In this document: positions 45,681 to 54,504 of the stretch, piece after piece
How the letters are laid out: every line of letters starts with the position of its first letter
How positions within the stretch are numbered: the stretch's first letter is position 1
Origin: Yoonia rosea
GTDB lineage: Bacteria > Pseudomonadota > Alphaproteobacteria > Rhodobacterales > Rhodobacteraceae
DNA: 64,000 bases
Direction of reading: 5' to 3'
NCBI RefSeq assembly: GCF_900156505.1
Contig: NZ_FTPR01000001.1
Coordinates: forward strand, 1,426,001-1,490,000
Notes under the pieces: generated by a model
Databases searched by the model: none
What the model was told of the DNA's origin: nothing
The model's input: the letters and a program-made list of their open reading frames with translations, nothing else
Program-made: the position numbers and the translations under genes

Positions 45681-46106
45681 ATGCCAATAGATTGGATCAT
45701 GGGGCTTGTCGGTGGCGTGCTTATCGGGACGGCCGCTGCGATTTTCCTGCTTGTGAACGGGCGGATCATGGGCGCATCGGGTATCATCGGCGGCCTCGTC
45801 GATGGCAGCGGGCGCAGTGACTGGCAAGAGCGTGCGGCGCTGATTGCGGGGCTGTTTGTCGTTCCCGGCGTCGCGGCACTGGCGATGGGCGGATCAGAAA
45901 CAAACCTGACCGGCAACTGGGCCATCATCATCGTGGCCGGCCTTCTGGTGGGCGTTGGGACGCGTTTTGCCAATGGCTGCACCTCGGGCCACGGCGTCTG
46001 CGGGATTTCGCGGCTGTCTTTGCGCGGCATCGTCGCAACCGCCTTCTACATCGGTGCCGGCGGCCTGACCGTCGTTCTCTTCAAACATATTCTGGGAGTG
46101 ATCTGA
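45681..46106 (+). CDS. YeeE/YedE-family half-transporter 1 (PmpA-like)
   Basis: This 141-residue membrane protein has four helices and the family motif TRFANGCTSGHGVCGISRLSLRG (about 95-117), whose cysteines are thought to pass sulfur compounds such as thiosulfate or sulfide species. The ATG at 45681 starts 26 bases after the previous stop. It overlaps the second half-transporter in TGATG. Together the two equal one full-length YeeE. The exact sulfur substrate is not known. Confidence 0.88.
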   Translation: MPIDWIMGLVGGVLIGTAAAIFLLVNGRIMGASGIIGGLVDGSGRSDWQERAALIAGLFVVPGVAALAMGGSETNLTGNWAIIIVAGLLVGVGTRFANGCTSGHGVCGISRLSLRGIVATAFYIGAGGLTVVLFKHILGVI

Positions 46107-46537
46107 TGCGCACCTTCGTTTCTTTCCTTGTCGGGTCACTCTTCGGCCTTGGCCTGTTGATTTCCGGCATGACAAACACGGCCAAAGTGCAAGGTTGGCT
46201 TGATATCTTTGGCGATTGGGACCCGACGCTTGCCTTCGTGATGGGCGGCGCGATCATTCCGATGGCCGTCGCATGGCGGTTCACAATCGGGCGCAAACCG
46301 GTGCTGGCCGAAGCCTTCCCGCCCGCGCCCGAGCAGAAGCTGGGGCGGAACCTTGTGCTGGGCTCAACACTCTTCGGCATGGGCTGGGGGCTTGCAGGAC
46401 TATGCCCTGGACCGGCCATCGCCTCGCTGGGTTTCGCAGGTCCTGGCGGTTGGCTCTTTGTCGGTGCGATGATTGCTGGCATGTTGGCGGCACCTTCCTT
46501 GCGCGCACGTATGGACCAGCGGGCTGTGGCGGTTTAA
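46106..46537 (+). CDS. YeeE/YedE-family half-transporter 2 (PmpB-like)
   Basis: This 143-residue membrane protein complements the previous gene. It shows LFGLGLLISGMTNTAKVQGWLDIFGDWDPTLAFVMGG (about 12-48) and the motif GWGLAGLCPGPAIASLG with one conserved Cys. The start overlaps the upstream stop, typical of the PmpA-PmpB pair found behind Blh genes. It probably moves a sulfur species across the inner membrane; the direction is unknown. Confidence 0.88.
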   Translation: MRTFVSFLVGSLFGLGLLISGMTNTAKVQGWLDIFGDWDPTLAFVMGGAIIPMAVAWRFTIGRKPVLAEAFPPAPEQKLGRNLVLGSTLFGMGWGLAGLCPGPAIASLGFAGPGGWLFVGAMIAGMLAAPSLRARMDQRAVAV

Positions 46538-46546
46538 AGAACGCTT

Positions 46547-46972
46547 ATGGATATTCGCCAGATCAGCCCGACCTACGCCGTCACGCCACAAATCGCAGTG
46601 GAGGATATCCCTGCGATTGCCGAAGCCGGCTTTCAAACAATTATCTGCAACCGGCCGGATGCAGAAATCCCGCCATCCCACCACGCCAGTGTGATTGAGG
46701 CCGCGGCCAAGGCCGCAGGGCTGAACTTTGTGATCAACGAAGTGACGCATCAAACGCTGAACATGGATATGGTCGCCGCGCAGAAGGCCGCGATGGACGC
46801 ATCAAGCGGTCCTACCCTTGCCTACTGCGCGTCGGGCACGCGGTCGACGATTGTTTGGGCGCTGGGACAGGCCAGCGAGATGTCGGCAGACGACATTCTG
46901 TCTGCCGCATCGGCGGCAGGCTATGATCTTGGCGGGATGCGGCCACAGTTGAATGCGCTTGCAGGCAATTAA
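46547..46972 (+). CDS. DUF442/TIGR01244 sulfur-transfer protein
   Basis: This 141-residue protein has a phosphatase/rhodanese-like fold: ISPTYAVTPQIAVEDIPAIAEAGFQTIICNRPD (6-38) and the active loop Cys94-Ala-Ser-Gly-Thr-Arg99, a rhodanese-like CxxGxR pattern. In many bacteria this domain is fused to the Blh dioxygenase; here it is a separate gene at the end of the same operon. It probably hands sulfur to the dioxygenase or removes it from persulfides. The convergent FliM/FliN-type gene overlaps its last 4 bases. Confidence 0.88.
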   Translation: MDIRQISPTYAVTPQIAVEDIPAIAEAGFQTIICNRPDAEIPPSHHASVIEAAAKAAGLNFVINEVTHQTLNMDMVAAQKAAMDASSGPTLAYCASGTRSTIVWALGQASEMSADDILSAASAAGYDLGGMRPQLNALAGN

Positions 46973-48051
46973 AGCGGGTCTGGATCGAAAGACACATCCG
47001 GGAAATCCGGCATATCCGCACCCGTAACATCAAGCGCCTCTGCTGCGTTCGGCAGATCAAGCATTTCTGATGACGTTTCTGGTAAATCTGCCGGAAGCGT
47101 CATTGCGTCAACATCCATGACATCGGGCATCCCGAGATGCGCTGCGGTTGTTTGATGCGGTAGTTCTGAAAGCTGAGGCGAAGGGGCGGCTTCGAGCCGC
47201 ACAGCACGATAGCCGCCGATTTGACCCAGCTTTGCCTGCGCCACCTCATGCCCGTCAGGGGACAAAAGCCGGACCGAGTTCACCGTACATCCGGGCAGCG
47301 GCAGCACAGTACCCACCTTCAACGCCTGTGCGGTCGCCAGTGAAATCGGCGCGCGATACAAAAGCGCTTCAAGACAGGCGGGCGCATCATGGACATTTTC
47401 GCGAAAGATCTGATGCCAATCAACGGGCACAGGCGGTGCCGCCTCTGGCACGGCCGCAACTTCGACTAGCGGCAGCGCGATCACCAATTGCGCGCGACGG
47501 TCCGCAACCCCAAGATCAACGCTCATCCTGACAACCCGATAAGTGCAGTCCACCAAAACAAGCCCGGCGGCACGCGCGCTTTCCACCTTTGCGCCAATAG
47601 CGATACCATCCATCCAGCCTTCCAGCGGGGTTCCAAGAACAGCCTGTGGAAAAGCGCCAAGAAAACTCTGCAGCACAGGATCGCAAAGCGCCTTGTCCGT
47701 CTGCGTGGGGGCCCGCGTATCCGCTGGCCGTGTCAGGACCGCCCCGATGGTTTCCATTTCAAGCACGGCCGCGCGCATTTCCATATCAAGCGCAATCAGA
47801 CCGGACAGCGCCCCGTCGCGTTCCAGCCCCACAAGCATTAGATCCGCCCCCAGGGTCGCCAGCATATCATCCAGTGCGATCACCTCTTCGCCCACGCTTT
47901 CGACCGTGAGCACCAGACCCACACTGTCATTCGCGGCCTTTGTTAGCGCCAGTCGCACAGCCCGCGAAGAGGTCAGCGGGTTTTCAGTCTCCCCCTGCCC
48001 TTGCGGACGGGTCATCCGCCGCAGCAATGTCACTTGTGTGCCTGTCGTCAT
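46969..48051 (-). CDS. FliM/FliN-family protein with C-terminal SpoA domain
   Basis: This 360-residue protein has a FliM-like middle region (about 20-190) and a SpoA/FliN-type domain near 240-290 (LKVGTVLPLPGCTVNSVRLLSPDGHEVAQAKLGQIGGYRAVRL). A tail of about 60 residues rich in Asp, Pro, Leu and Met follows. The N-terminal CheY-binding motif of classical FliM is not seen. It is likely part of, or accessory to, the flagellar switch. No other flagellar gene is in the window, and the neighbours are unrelated. Confidence 0.8.
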   Translation of the reverse strand: MTTGTQVTLLRRMTRPQGQGETENPLTSSRAVRLALTKAANDSVGLVLTVESVGEEVIALDDMLATLGADLMLVGLERDGALSGLIALDMEMRAAVLEMETIGAVLTRPADTRAPTQTDKALCDPVLQSFLGAFPQAVLGTPLEGWMDGIAIGAKVESARAAGLVLVDCTYRVVRMSVDLGVADRRAQLVIALPLVEVAAVPEAAPPVPVDWHQIFRENVHDAPACLEALLYRAPISLATAQALKVGTVLPLPGCTVNSVRLLSPDGHEVAQAKLGQIGGYRAVRLEAAPSPQLSELPHQTTAAHLGMPDVMDVDAMTLPADLPETSSEMLDLPNAAEALDVTGADMPDFPDVSFDPDPL

Positions 48052-48094
48052 TTGCCTGCCACAGATATTGAAACTCTCTGATAGGCAAAATTGG

Positions 48095-50791
48095 TTACGT
48101 CTTTTCTAACGCCGCCGTTGTTTTCGCTTGCGGCAACCGAACCCGAAACGCGGCGCCGCGGCTTTGGGCAAGATAGAGCACTTCGCCACCCAAGCGCTGC
48201 ATGATTTCGCGGCAAATCGCGAGCCCAAGCCCCGCACCGCCCGCCTTGGACCCATCCGCCACCCGCGAGAATTTCTCAAAGATCAGGTCCTGCTTGTCAG
48301 GCGCAATGCCGCTTCCGTTGTCGATGAAATCAATGAGGTAACCGGTGTCATCCTCGCTGACCTTGATCGTCAAATGCGGGGCCTTTGCATCACAGTATTT
48401 TTGCGCATTCGCGATCAAATTAATAAAGACCTGCCCCAGCCGGTCGATATCTGTGGTCAGGGTCACATCCTCGGACGCAGGGTCACGACTTACTTTCAAA
48501 GGGCCTTCATGCAGCCCTGCCGCCCGCACCGCACGGTCAAGCAAATCCGACAAATGCCCTGTCTGCTCGCGCAGTTCGACCTGCCCATTCTCAAGCACCG
48601 ACAGATCGAGCAAATCATCCAGTAGCCGTGTCAGGCGCACGGCCTCGTCATAGATAATGCCTGCATATTTCTCATGCTCTGCATCACTTGTGACCCCATC
48701 ACGCAGAATGTCCGAAAAAGACCGGATCGAAGTCATGGGCGTACGCAGTTCATGGCTGATCTGGCTGAGAAACGAATCCTTCTGGATCGACAGCGCCGTC
48801 AGCTTGTCGTTCGCTGCGCGAAGGGCGCGCGCGGTGCGTTCCTGCTCTTTGGATTTGGCCTCAAGCCGGTTCGAATATTCCAGAATTTGCGCAGCCTCAT
48901 CTGCCACTGCGATCAGGTCTTCCACGGACACGCTGCTGCCACCAATCAATTGGCCGATCATTGCGTGGGCGGTCGCCGCCCCCACAGAGCCTGCAAGACT
49001 TCGCTCGAGCCTTTCGATGAAATCCGAGGTCACCTCGGGCAAATATCCGACCTTGCCTTGGCGCAGTGCCTCTGCCTCAAAGATCGCCTGCGCTTCTGCG
49101 CCGCCAAGAATGCGCTGGGACATGATCAACAGATCCTCGGCTCCTGTTGCGGCACCAGTCCAGGCCGGCGCGGCGGAAGAGTGATCAAACACATTCACGA
49201 ATTGCGCGCCCTGCAAGCGTTCCAGCGGGGCGGGGAACGTGACCAGTGAAAACAGGATAAAGGCGGCAGTATTCAACAGCATGGACCAGACGATCCCGTG
49301 GACCAGCGGATCAAGACCGTTCGCGCCAAAAAGCGCTTGTGGTCTCAGCCACGACAACCCGTATGGGCCCTGCTCCATCACCGTCTGGCTGATAAAAGCA
49401 TCAACACCAAAGCTTGGCAGGAAAAGGGTCCACATCCAGATCACCAAGCCGGTGATCAGCCCCGCTGCAGCGCCGATGCCCGTTGCACCGCGCCAGAAGA
49501 TGCCCCCGATCATCGCGGGCAGCATCTGCACCGACCCGGTAAAAGAAATCAAACCAATCGCCGCAAGCGCTGCACCGCCACCGGAGAGACGGTAGTAGAC
49601 AAACCCCAGCAGCAGAATACCCGCAACCGAAAGCCGCCGAGACAACAAGATCACGTGGCGCACGTCACCAGACATGACTGCCTGCTGGTTACCTTGCAAA
49701 TATAGCCAGAAGGGTACGACCATATGGTTAGAGACCATTGTCGCCAAGGCAATCGTCGCCACGATGACCATGGATGTGGCCGAAGAGAACCCCCCAAGGA
49801 ACGACAGCACCGCCAAACCGCCGCGCCCTTCGCTGAGCGGAACAGTCAGAACAAAAAGGTCGGGGTTGCTTCCGGCAGGCATCAGATCAAGACCGATGAC
49901 AGCGATGGGCACCACGAAAAGGCTCATCATAAAAAGATAAAGTGGAAAGGCCCAGCTTGCGATATGCAGGTGGCGTTCATCCGCATTCTCGATCACCAAG
50001 ACCTGGAACATGCGCGGCAGGCACAGGAACGCAGCGCCTGAGAGAAAAATAAGGCTGATCCAGCGCCCGCTTTCCTGATTCCAGAGCACAATGTCGGACT
50101 GATCAATCCGCGTCAGCATCTCGCTTGGTCCACCCGCGATACCCCAGACGACAAAAATGCCGACAGCAACCAGCGCGCAGAGCTTGACCACCGCCTCAAC
50201 CGCGATGGCGATGACAACGCCGTGGTGGCGCTCGTTGGCATCAAGGTTGCGGGTGCCAAAGATTACGGTAAAGACAGCAAGACCGATCGCGACCCAAAAG
50301 GCCGCAAAGTTAAAGTCGTTTCGCTCCCAGCCGACTCCTTCGGTCTGCGCAAAAACGGCAAAGGACAAGGTGACGGACTGCAATTGCAGCGCAATATAAG
50401 GCATGGCCGCGATCACCGAGATCACGGTTACGATCACACCCAATTGCGTTGATTTGCCGAACCGCGATGACACCATATCCGCGATTGATGTAATCCGCTG
50501 CGCCCGCCCGATCCGCACCAGGCGGCGCAAGACCCACCACCAGCCAACCATAACCAAAGTGGGGCCAAGGTAGATGGTGACAAACTCAAGTCCGGAACGC
50601 GCGGCATAGCCAACGGCGCCATAAAACGTCCAGCCGGTACAATAGATGCTGAGCGAGAGTGTGTAGATCCAAGGCGAGGTCAGCCAATTGGAATGCCCTC
50701 TGGCCGCGCGGCGTTCCGCCATAAAGGCGATCGTAAAGAGCAACAGCACGTAAGCTAAAGCAATGACAATCAGGGCGTTGAAGGACATCAT
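48095..50791 (-). CDS. Sodium/solute symporter-histidine kinase fusion (CbrA-like)
   Basis: This is an 898-residue membrane sensor. Residues 1 to about 540 form a sodium:solute-symporter-type unit with 12-13 helices (for example GYAARSGLEFVTIYLGPTLVMVGWWWVLRRL and SFLGGFSSATSMVIVATIALATMVSN). A linker with coiled coil (about 640-670) precedes the kinase core, with H-box QISHELRTPMTSIRSFSDIL (His about 680), N-box INLIANAQKYC and G-boxes DNGSGIAPDK and AGGAGLGLAI. It probably senses a carboxylic or amino acid through its transporter part. It overlaps the small membrane gene before it by ATGA; a receiver gene lies further upstream. Confidence 0.92.
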   Translation of the reverse strand: MMSFNALIVIALAYVLLLFTIAFMAERRAARGHSNWLTSPWIYTLSLSIYCTGWTFYGAVGYAARSGLEFVTIYLGPTLVMVGWWWVLRRLVRIGRAQRITSIADMVSSRFGKSTQLGVIVTVISVIAAMPYIALQLQSVTLSFAVFAQTEGVGWERNDFNFAAFWVAIGLAVFTVIFGTRNLDANERHHGVVIAIAVEAVVKLCALVAVGIFVVWGIAGGPSEMLTRIDQSDIVLWNQESGRWISLIFLSGAAFLCLPRMFQVLVIENADERHLHIASWAFPLYLFMMSLFVVPIAVIGLDLMPAGSNPDLFVLTVPLSEGRGGLAVLSFLGGFSSATSMVIVATIALATMVSNHMVVPFWLYLQGNQQAVMSGDVRHVILLSRRLSVAGILLLGFVYYRLSGGGAALAAIGLISFTGSVQMLPAMIGGIFWRGATGIGAAAGLITGLVIWMWTLFLPSFGVDAFISQTVMEQGPYGLSWLRPQALFGANGLDPLVHGIVWSMLLNTAAFILFSLVTFPAPLERLQGAQFVNVFDHSSAAPAWTGAATGAEDLLIMSQRILGGAEAQAIFEAEALRQGKVGYLPEVTSDFIERLERSLAGSVGAATAHAMIGQLIGGSSVSVEDLIAVADEAAQILEYSNRLEAKSKEQERTARALRAANDKLTALSIQKDSFLSQISHELRTPMTSIRSFSDILRDGVTSDAEHEKYAGIIYDEAVRLTRLLDDLLDLSVLENGQVELREQTGHLSDLLDRAVRAAGLHEGPLKVSRDPASEDVTLTTDIDRLGQVFINLIANAQKYCDAKAPHLTIKVSEDDTGYLIDFIDNGSGIAPDKQDLIFEKFSRVADGSKAGGAGLGLAICREIMQRLGGEVLYLAQSRGAAFRVRLPQAKTTAALEKT

Positions 50792-51063
50792 TCCTCTGAT
50801 GTTTCCTTATCAACCTGCTGCGGGTTTGACCGGATCAGACCAGACAGCACCGCCGTCAACCCGATCAAAACGATCCAGACCCCGAAGATATAGACCAAGG
50901 CAGACGCGTTTGTTGTGGCACCTTGTGCATCGTCCTGCCAAGTCAGCGGTATCATCAGCAAGACCGCGCCAAACACAGGAACAAGCTTGGCCGCGTCACG
51001 CACCCGCCGCTGGCGATAACTGGCCTTTTGAAAGACAACGGGCGTTTGGGGGCGTTGGCTCAT
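50788..51063 (-). CDS. Small membrane protein accompanying the symporter-kinase
   Basis: This 91-residue protein has a basic N-terminus (VFQKASYRQRRVRDAAK) and two helices (about 25-41 and 54-77). It overlaps the receiver gene upstream and the symporter-kinase downstream by four bases each, so all three are translated as a unit. Sodium:solute symporters of the acetate-permease group often have a small accessory membrane subunit; this protein may play that part here. I do not recognise a named family. Confidence 0.8.
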   Translation of the reverse strand: MSQRPQTPVVFQKASYRQRRVRDAAKLVPVFGAVLLMIPLTWQDDAQGATTNASALVYIFGVWIVLIGLTAVLSGLIRSNPQQVDKETSEE

Positions 51064-51428
51064 GCCTCCATCAGGTTACGCACCTGGTTGCGCACCTCTT
51101 CATTTGAAAACGGCTTCGTCATAAACAGCGATGCGCCAAGGCGCATGGCAAGTTCGCGATCCTTATCCTGCCCCCGCGCCGTCAACATCATCACCGGCGT
51201 TGCCTTGGTCACTTCGTTGCCGCGCAGGTCGCGCAGAATATCAAAGCCGCTGCGCCCGGGCAGCATGACATCCAGGATGATCATATCGGGTGGCAAGGCC
51301 AGCACCTTGGCCATCGCGGATGTGCCATCTTCATGTGTATGCACAGTCCACCCATCGCGTGACAATATGAAGCTGATTGCCTCGATGATGTTCGGCTCAT
51401 CCTCGATCAGCAGGACACGTTTGCCCAT
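51060..51428 (-). CDS. Stand-alone receiver-domain response regulator
   Basis: This 122-residue receiver has Glu9-Asp10, phospho-acceptor Asp53 in IILDVMLPGRSG, a Thr in MMLTARGQDKD and Lys in FMTKPF; there is no output domain. The start at 51428 has a strong GGGGAGG site; the longer frame to 51464 is rejected. It is the first gene of a unit with the small membrane protein and the symporter-kinase, so the kinase is its likely donor. How it acts downstream is unclear. Confidence 0.9.
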   Translation of the reverse strand: MGKRVLLIEDEPNIIEAISFILSRDGWTVHTHEDGTSAMAKVLALPPDMIILDVMLPGRSGFDILRDLRGNEVTKATPVMMLTARGQDKDRELAMRLGASLFMTKPFSNEEVRNQVRNLMEA

Positions 51429-51506
51429 CTCATCGCCTCCCCTTGCGATATTCTCTTTTTGCAAAGAGCCCCTTGGTTGAAACTATCACGGCAAACACGG
51501 CAACTG

Positions 51507-52808
51507 TCAAAGTTCTGATTTCGGTCCGACGCCCCCGATTGCAGGTTCACGGCGGCTGCGACATGCCGTACGCGGGCAAATCCGGCATGACAAACCGACG
51601 CCATGCGGTTCTGAGCCAGATTCAGGCGGATCCGGCAAAAGAAGCATCACGCTTTGCAACGCAGATGGCACATCGAAAACAACAGGCCCTATAGGTTCCG
51701 CCAAGGCAAAACACAAAAACCTTGTCGCGTTGGGGGCCGGCAATTGCACCTCCATCCGGATCGGCTGATGCGGCCGGCTGAGCGCCCCGTAAAGCGGCCA
51801 GAGCGGACAGGCCCCACCTGTGCGCGGCATGGTGAAACCTGGCACGGATTTAATGAATATCAGCGCCCCGGATGCATCGCACACCACAAGCGCCATCGGC
51901 GGGTGTCCCTGTTGGGGCGGAAGCTGTGCCAAACGCCGCATCACCTGTGGCAAGCGCGCGTCAAGGCTTTGGGCAATGGCGGCGGGATCATAGTTCAGGG
52001 TGCGCGCTGTCTTCTCAAAGGCTGCCAGCGGCAGCGCGGCGGCATCGTCGGCATAGATCTCAAGTATGCGAAGCAGCACTTTTTCCGCAGGGCCTGGCAA
52101 GCCTGCCTCTTTTGCGACGACCAAGGGATCGGCACCGCTCTCGAGTGACGCCACATGAAAACCCGACTTTGCCAGATAAGCCTCGACCGCCTCAAAGGGC
52201 GAACCGGAATGTTCCAGCACCGCCTCGGGCGCCTCAAGGTAGGTGATCAGGGCTTCACTGCTGTCGGCCAGCCGCAAGCTGTCACTGTGGATATTTTCGT
52301 GAAACCTGCGTTGCCAGTCCCGGTCGATATCTTCGGGACCGACCAGAATGGACGCGGTTGAACGGATCGCGGACACGGCCGAGATCACCTCGTGCAGCGA
52401 GCCTGCAAGTTGCGGATCATAAGAGATGCGATCCGTCAGGATCCGGCTTTTTTCCTCGAGTGCAGCGATCCTGCGTGCCTGCGTGGCGATCAGTGCCCCC
52501 CACCCCGGGTACCGCGCGGCAAGCTCTTCGGTGCGTTCAACCTCGACACGATCGCCCATGCTGGCCGCCGCACTGCGCATTTCATCCAGCATCTCCCGCT
52601 CGGCACCATCAGCCAGAAGCGCTGTGTCCACTTCCAGCACGCGCGCAAGGTCGGCAAGGAGTTTTCCACCGATTCTGCGCCTATTGTGTTCAATCAAGTT
52701 CAAATAAGATGGGGAAATACCGACTGTTTCTGCAACAGCAGCCTGCCGCAATCCGCGATCCAACCGCTTCTCACGTATACGGGACCCGACAAGGCTATCA
52801 CTGGACAC
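51507..52808 (-). CDS. XRE-family regulator of the short-chain fatty acid type (ScfR/RamB-like)
   Basis: This 433-residue regulator has an N-terminal HTH (about 5-60; GSRIREKRLDRGLRQAAVAETVGISPSYLNLIEHNRRRIGGKLLADLARVLEVD), a long middle domain, and the C-terminal cysteine motif GLSCRICPRTACRSRREP of the DUF2083/ScfR group. Relatives control acetate and propionate (glyoxylate, methylcitrate) genes in response to acyl-CoA. A GTG start at 52808 is preferred: GGGAGA lies eight bases before it and the N-terminus then has family length. An ATG at 52823 is the alternative. It is upstream of and parallel to the receiver/symporter-kinase genes. Confidence 0.85.
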   Translation of the reverse strand: MSSDSLVGSRIREKRLDRGLRQAAVAETVGISPSYLNLIEHNRRRIGGKLLADLARVLEVDTALLADGAEREMLDEMRSAAASMGDRVEVERTEELAARYPGWGALIATQARRIAALEEKSRILTDRISYDPQLAGSLHEVISAVSAIRSTASILVGPEDIDRDWQRRFHENIHSDSLRLADSSEALITYLEAPEAVLEHSGSPFEAVEAYLAKSGFHVASLESGADPLVVAKEAGLPGPAEKVLLRILEIYADDAAALPLAAFEKTARTLNYDPAAIAQSLDARLPQVMRRLAQLPPQQGHPPMALVVCDASGALIFIKSVPGFTMPRTGGACPLWPLYGALSRPHQPIRMEVQLPAPNATRFLCFALAEPIGPVVFDVPSALQSVMLLLPDPPESGSEPHGVGLSCRICPRTACRSRREPAIGGVGPKSEL

Positions 52809-53030
52809 TCGGAATTCTCCCATAGGTTTCAGATGGTTTCTGCGCGCGCAAGAAAAGTCATTGACAGAATTTCACGATTATCTGTTCATGAATTTACAAA
52901 TAAGTCCAGCCCCAAGAATGCCTTATTGTCGAAACGGGGCATCGTCTCTGACACTGTCGCAAGTACTGTAAAGTGCTCGACGGCTGGGAGAAGTGGATCG
53001 ACCAGCTTCAACCTTTAAGGGAGGATATTT

Positions 53031-54374
53031 ATGTCCAACAATAGTTTCTCGCGTCGTGGCGTGCTGAAAACTGGCATGGTTGCCAGTGCCGGTCTCGCTT
53101 TGCCGCAGTATTTGCGTGCACAAGAGTCAGGTTTCACCAATGCGCCGGGCGCAAGCGAAGTCATTCTTGGCTTCAACGTGCCCCAGACGGGTCCATATGC
53201 AGACGAGGGTGCAGACGAACTGCGCGCCTATGAACTTGCAGTCGAGCACCTGAACGGTGAAGGCGACGGCGGCATGTTGAGCACGTTCTCGTCCAAGGCG
53301 CTTGAAGGTGCGGGTATTCTCGGCCGTCGTGTCGGCTATGTGACAGGTGACACGCAGACCAAGTCTGACGCCGCCCGCGCATCTGCCCGTTCGATGATCG
53401 AAAAAGACGGCGCAATCATGATCACCGGTGGTTCTTCCTCTGGTGTGGCCGTGGCTGTGCAGGCGCTTTGCCAAGAGGCTGGCGTTATCTTTATGGCTGG
53501 TCTGACGCACTCCAACGACACAACAGGTAAAGACAAGCGGGCCAACGGTTTCCGCCACTTCTTTAACTCATACATGTCCGGTGCGGCACTCGCGCCTGTG
53601 TTGCAGGCAGCATACGGCAGCGACCGTAAAGCCTATCACCTGACAGCGGACTACAACTGGGGTTACACCACAGAAGAAGCTGTGCGCACATCCACAGAAG
53701 CCATGGGTTGGGAAACTGTGAACACGGTCCTGACACCGCTGACACAGACCGACTTTTCGTCCTACATCGCACCAGTTCTGAACTCGGGTGCCGACGTTCT
53801 GGTTCTGAACCACTACGGCGGGAACATGGTGAACTCGCTGACGAACGCTGTTCAGTTCGGTCTGCGTGAAGCACAAGCCAACGGCAAGAACTTTGAAATC
53901 GTTGTTCCGCTCTACTCGCGTCTGATGGCACGTGGTGCGGGTTCTGCGGTTGCAGGCATCTTCGGTTCGACAAACTGGCACTGGTCGCTGCAGGACGCAG
54001 CATCGCAAGCCTTCGTGCGTTCGTTCGGCACAAAGTACGGCTTCCCGCCATCTCAGGCGGCGCACACATGCTACGTGCAGACCCTGCTTTATGCAGACGC
54101 CGTAACACGTGCAGGGTCGTTCAACCCATGTGCGGTTGTTGAAGCCCTCGAGGACTTCGAGTTTGACGGCTTGGGCAACGGCCCAACGCTGTACCGTGGC
54201 GAAGACCACCAGTGCTTCAAGGACGTGCTGGTCGTGAAGGGTAAAGAAAACCCAGAAAACGAATTCGACCTTCTCGAGATCGTTGAAGTTACACCAGTCG
54301 CTCAGGTCACATACCCTGCAGACCACCCGCAGTTTGCTGGTGGCGCATTGGGTACATGTAACCCAGGCGCATAA
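53031..54374 (+). CDS. ABC importer substrate-binding protein (HAAT family), Tat-exported
   Basis: This 447-residue periplasmic binding protein has a twin-arginine signal (SRRGVLKTGMVASAGLALP, residues 7-25). The mature part is a Leu/Ile/Val-type type I binding fold: VILGFNVPQTGPYADEGADELRAYELAVEHLN, YVTGDTQTKSDAARASARSMIEKDGAIMITGGSSSGVAVAVQAL and VLNSGADVLVLNHYGGNMVNSL. It is followed by two permease and two ATPase genes, making a complete importer. The substrate (amino acid, amide, urea-like or carboxylate) cannot be named. A GGGAGG site precedes the ATG. Confidence 0.93.
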   Translation: MSNNSFSRRGVLKTGMVASAGLALPQYLRAQESGFTNAPGASEVILGFNVPQTGPYADEGADELRAYELAVEHLNGEGDGGMLSTFSSKALEGAGILGRRVGYVTGDTQTKSDAARASARSMIEKDGAIMITGGSSSGVAVAVQALCQEAGVIFMAGLTHSNDTTGKDKRANGFRHFFNSYMSGAALAPVLQAAYGSDRKAYHLTADYNWGYTTEEAVRTSTEAMGWETVNTVLTPLTQTDFSSYIAPVLNSGADVLVLNHYGGNMVNSLTNAVQFGLREAQANGKNFEIVVPLYSRLMARGAGSAVAGIFGSTNWHWSLQDAASQAFVRSFGTKYGFPPSQAAHTCYVQTLLYADAVTRAGSFNPCAVVEALEDFEFDGLGNGPTLYRGEDHQCFKDVLVVKGKENPENEFDLLEIVEVTPVAQVTYPADHPQFAGGALGTCNPGA

Positions 54375-54388
54375 GCCATACACATGAT

Positions 54389-54412
54389 CAGGTCACCCTT
54401 CGGGGTGGCCTG
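54389..54412 (+). terminator. Intra-operon hairpin after the binding-protein gene
   Basis: CAGGTCACCC pairs with GGGTGGCCTG around a TTCG tetraloop (one G-T pair), 15 bases after the binding-protein stop and 93 bases before the permease start. There is no T run, so it is more likely an attenuator or mRNA 3'-stabilising stem that keeps binding-protein levels high. Confidence 0.65.
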
Positions 54413-54504
54413 AACCCATCCGGGTCAATTCACGCCATCTGCTGGCAGTGGAATGGCAAAGAGCACCCGCAGCTCACCCCCAATAACTGATCAGAGGTCA
54501 CACG

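Noticed and set aside
52861-52890. TTGACA followed by A+T-rich DNA as the promoter of the ABC importer
   Set aside because: The -35-like hexamer is good, but no acceptable -10 hexamer lies at 16-18 bp, so I do not call it.
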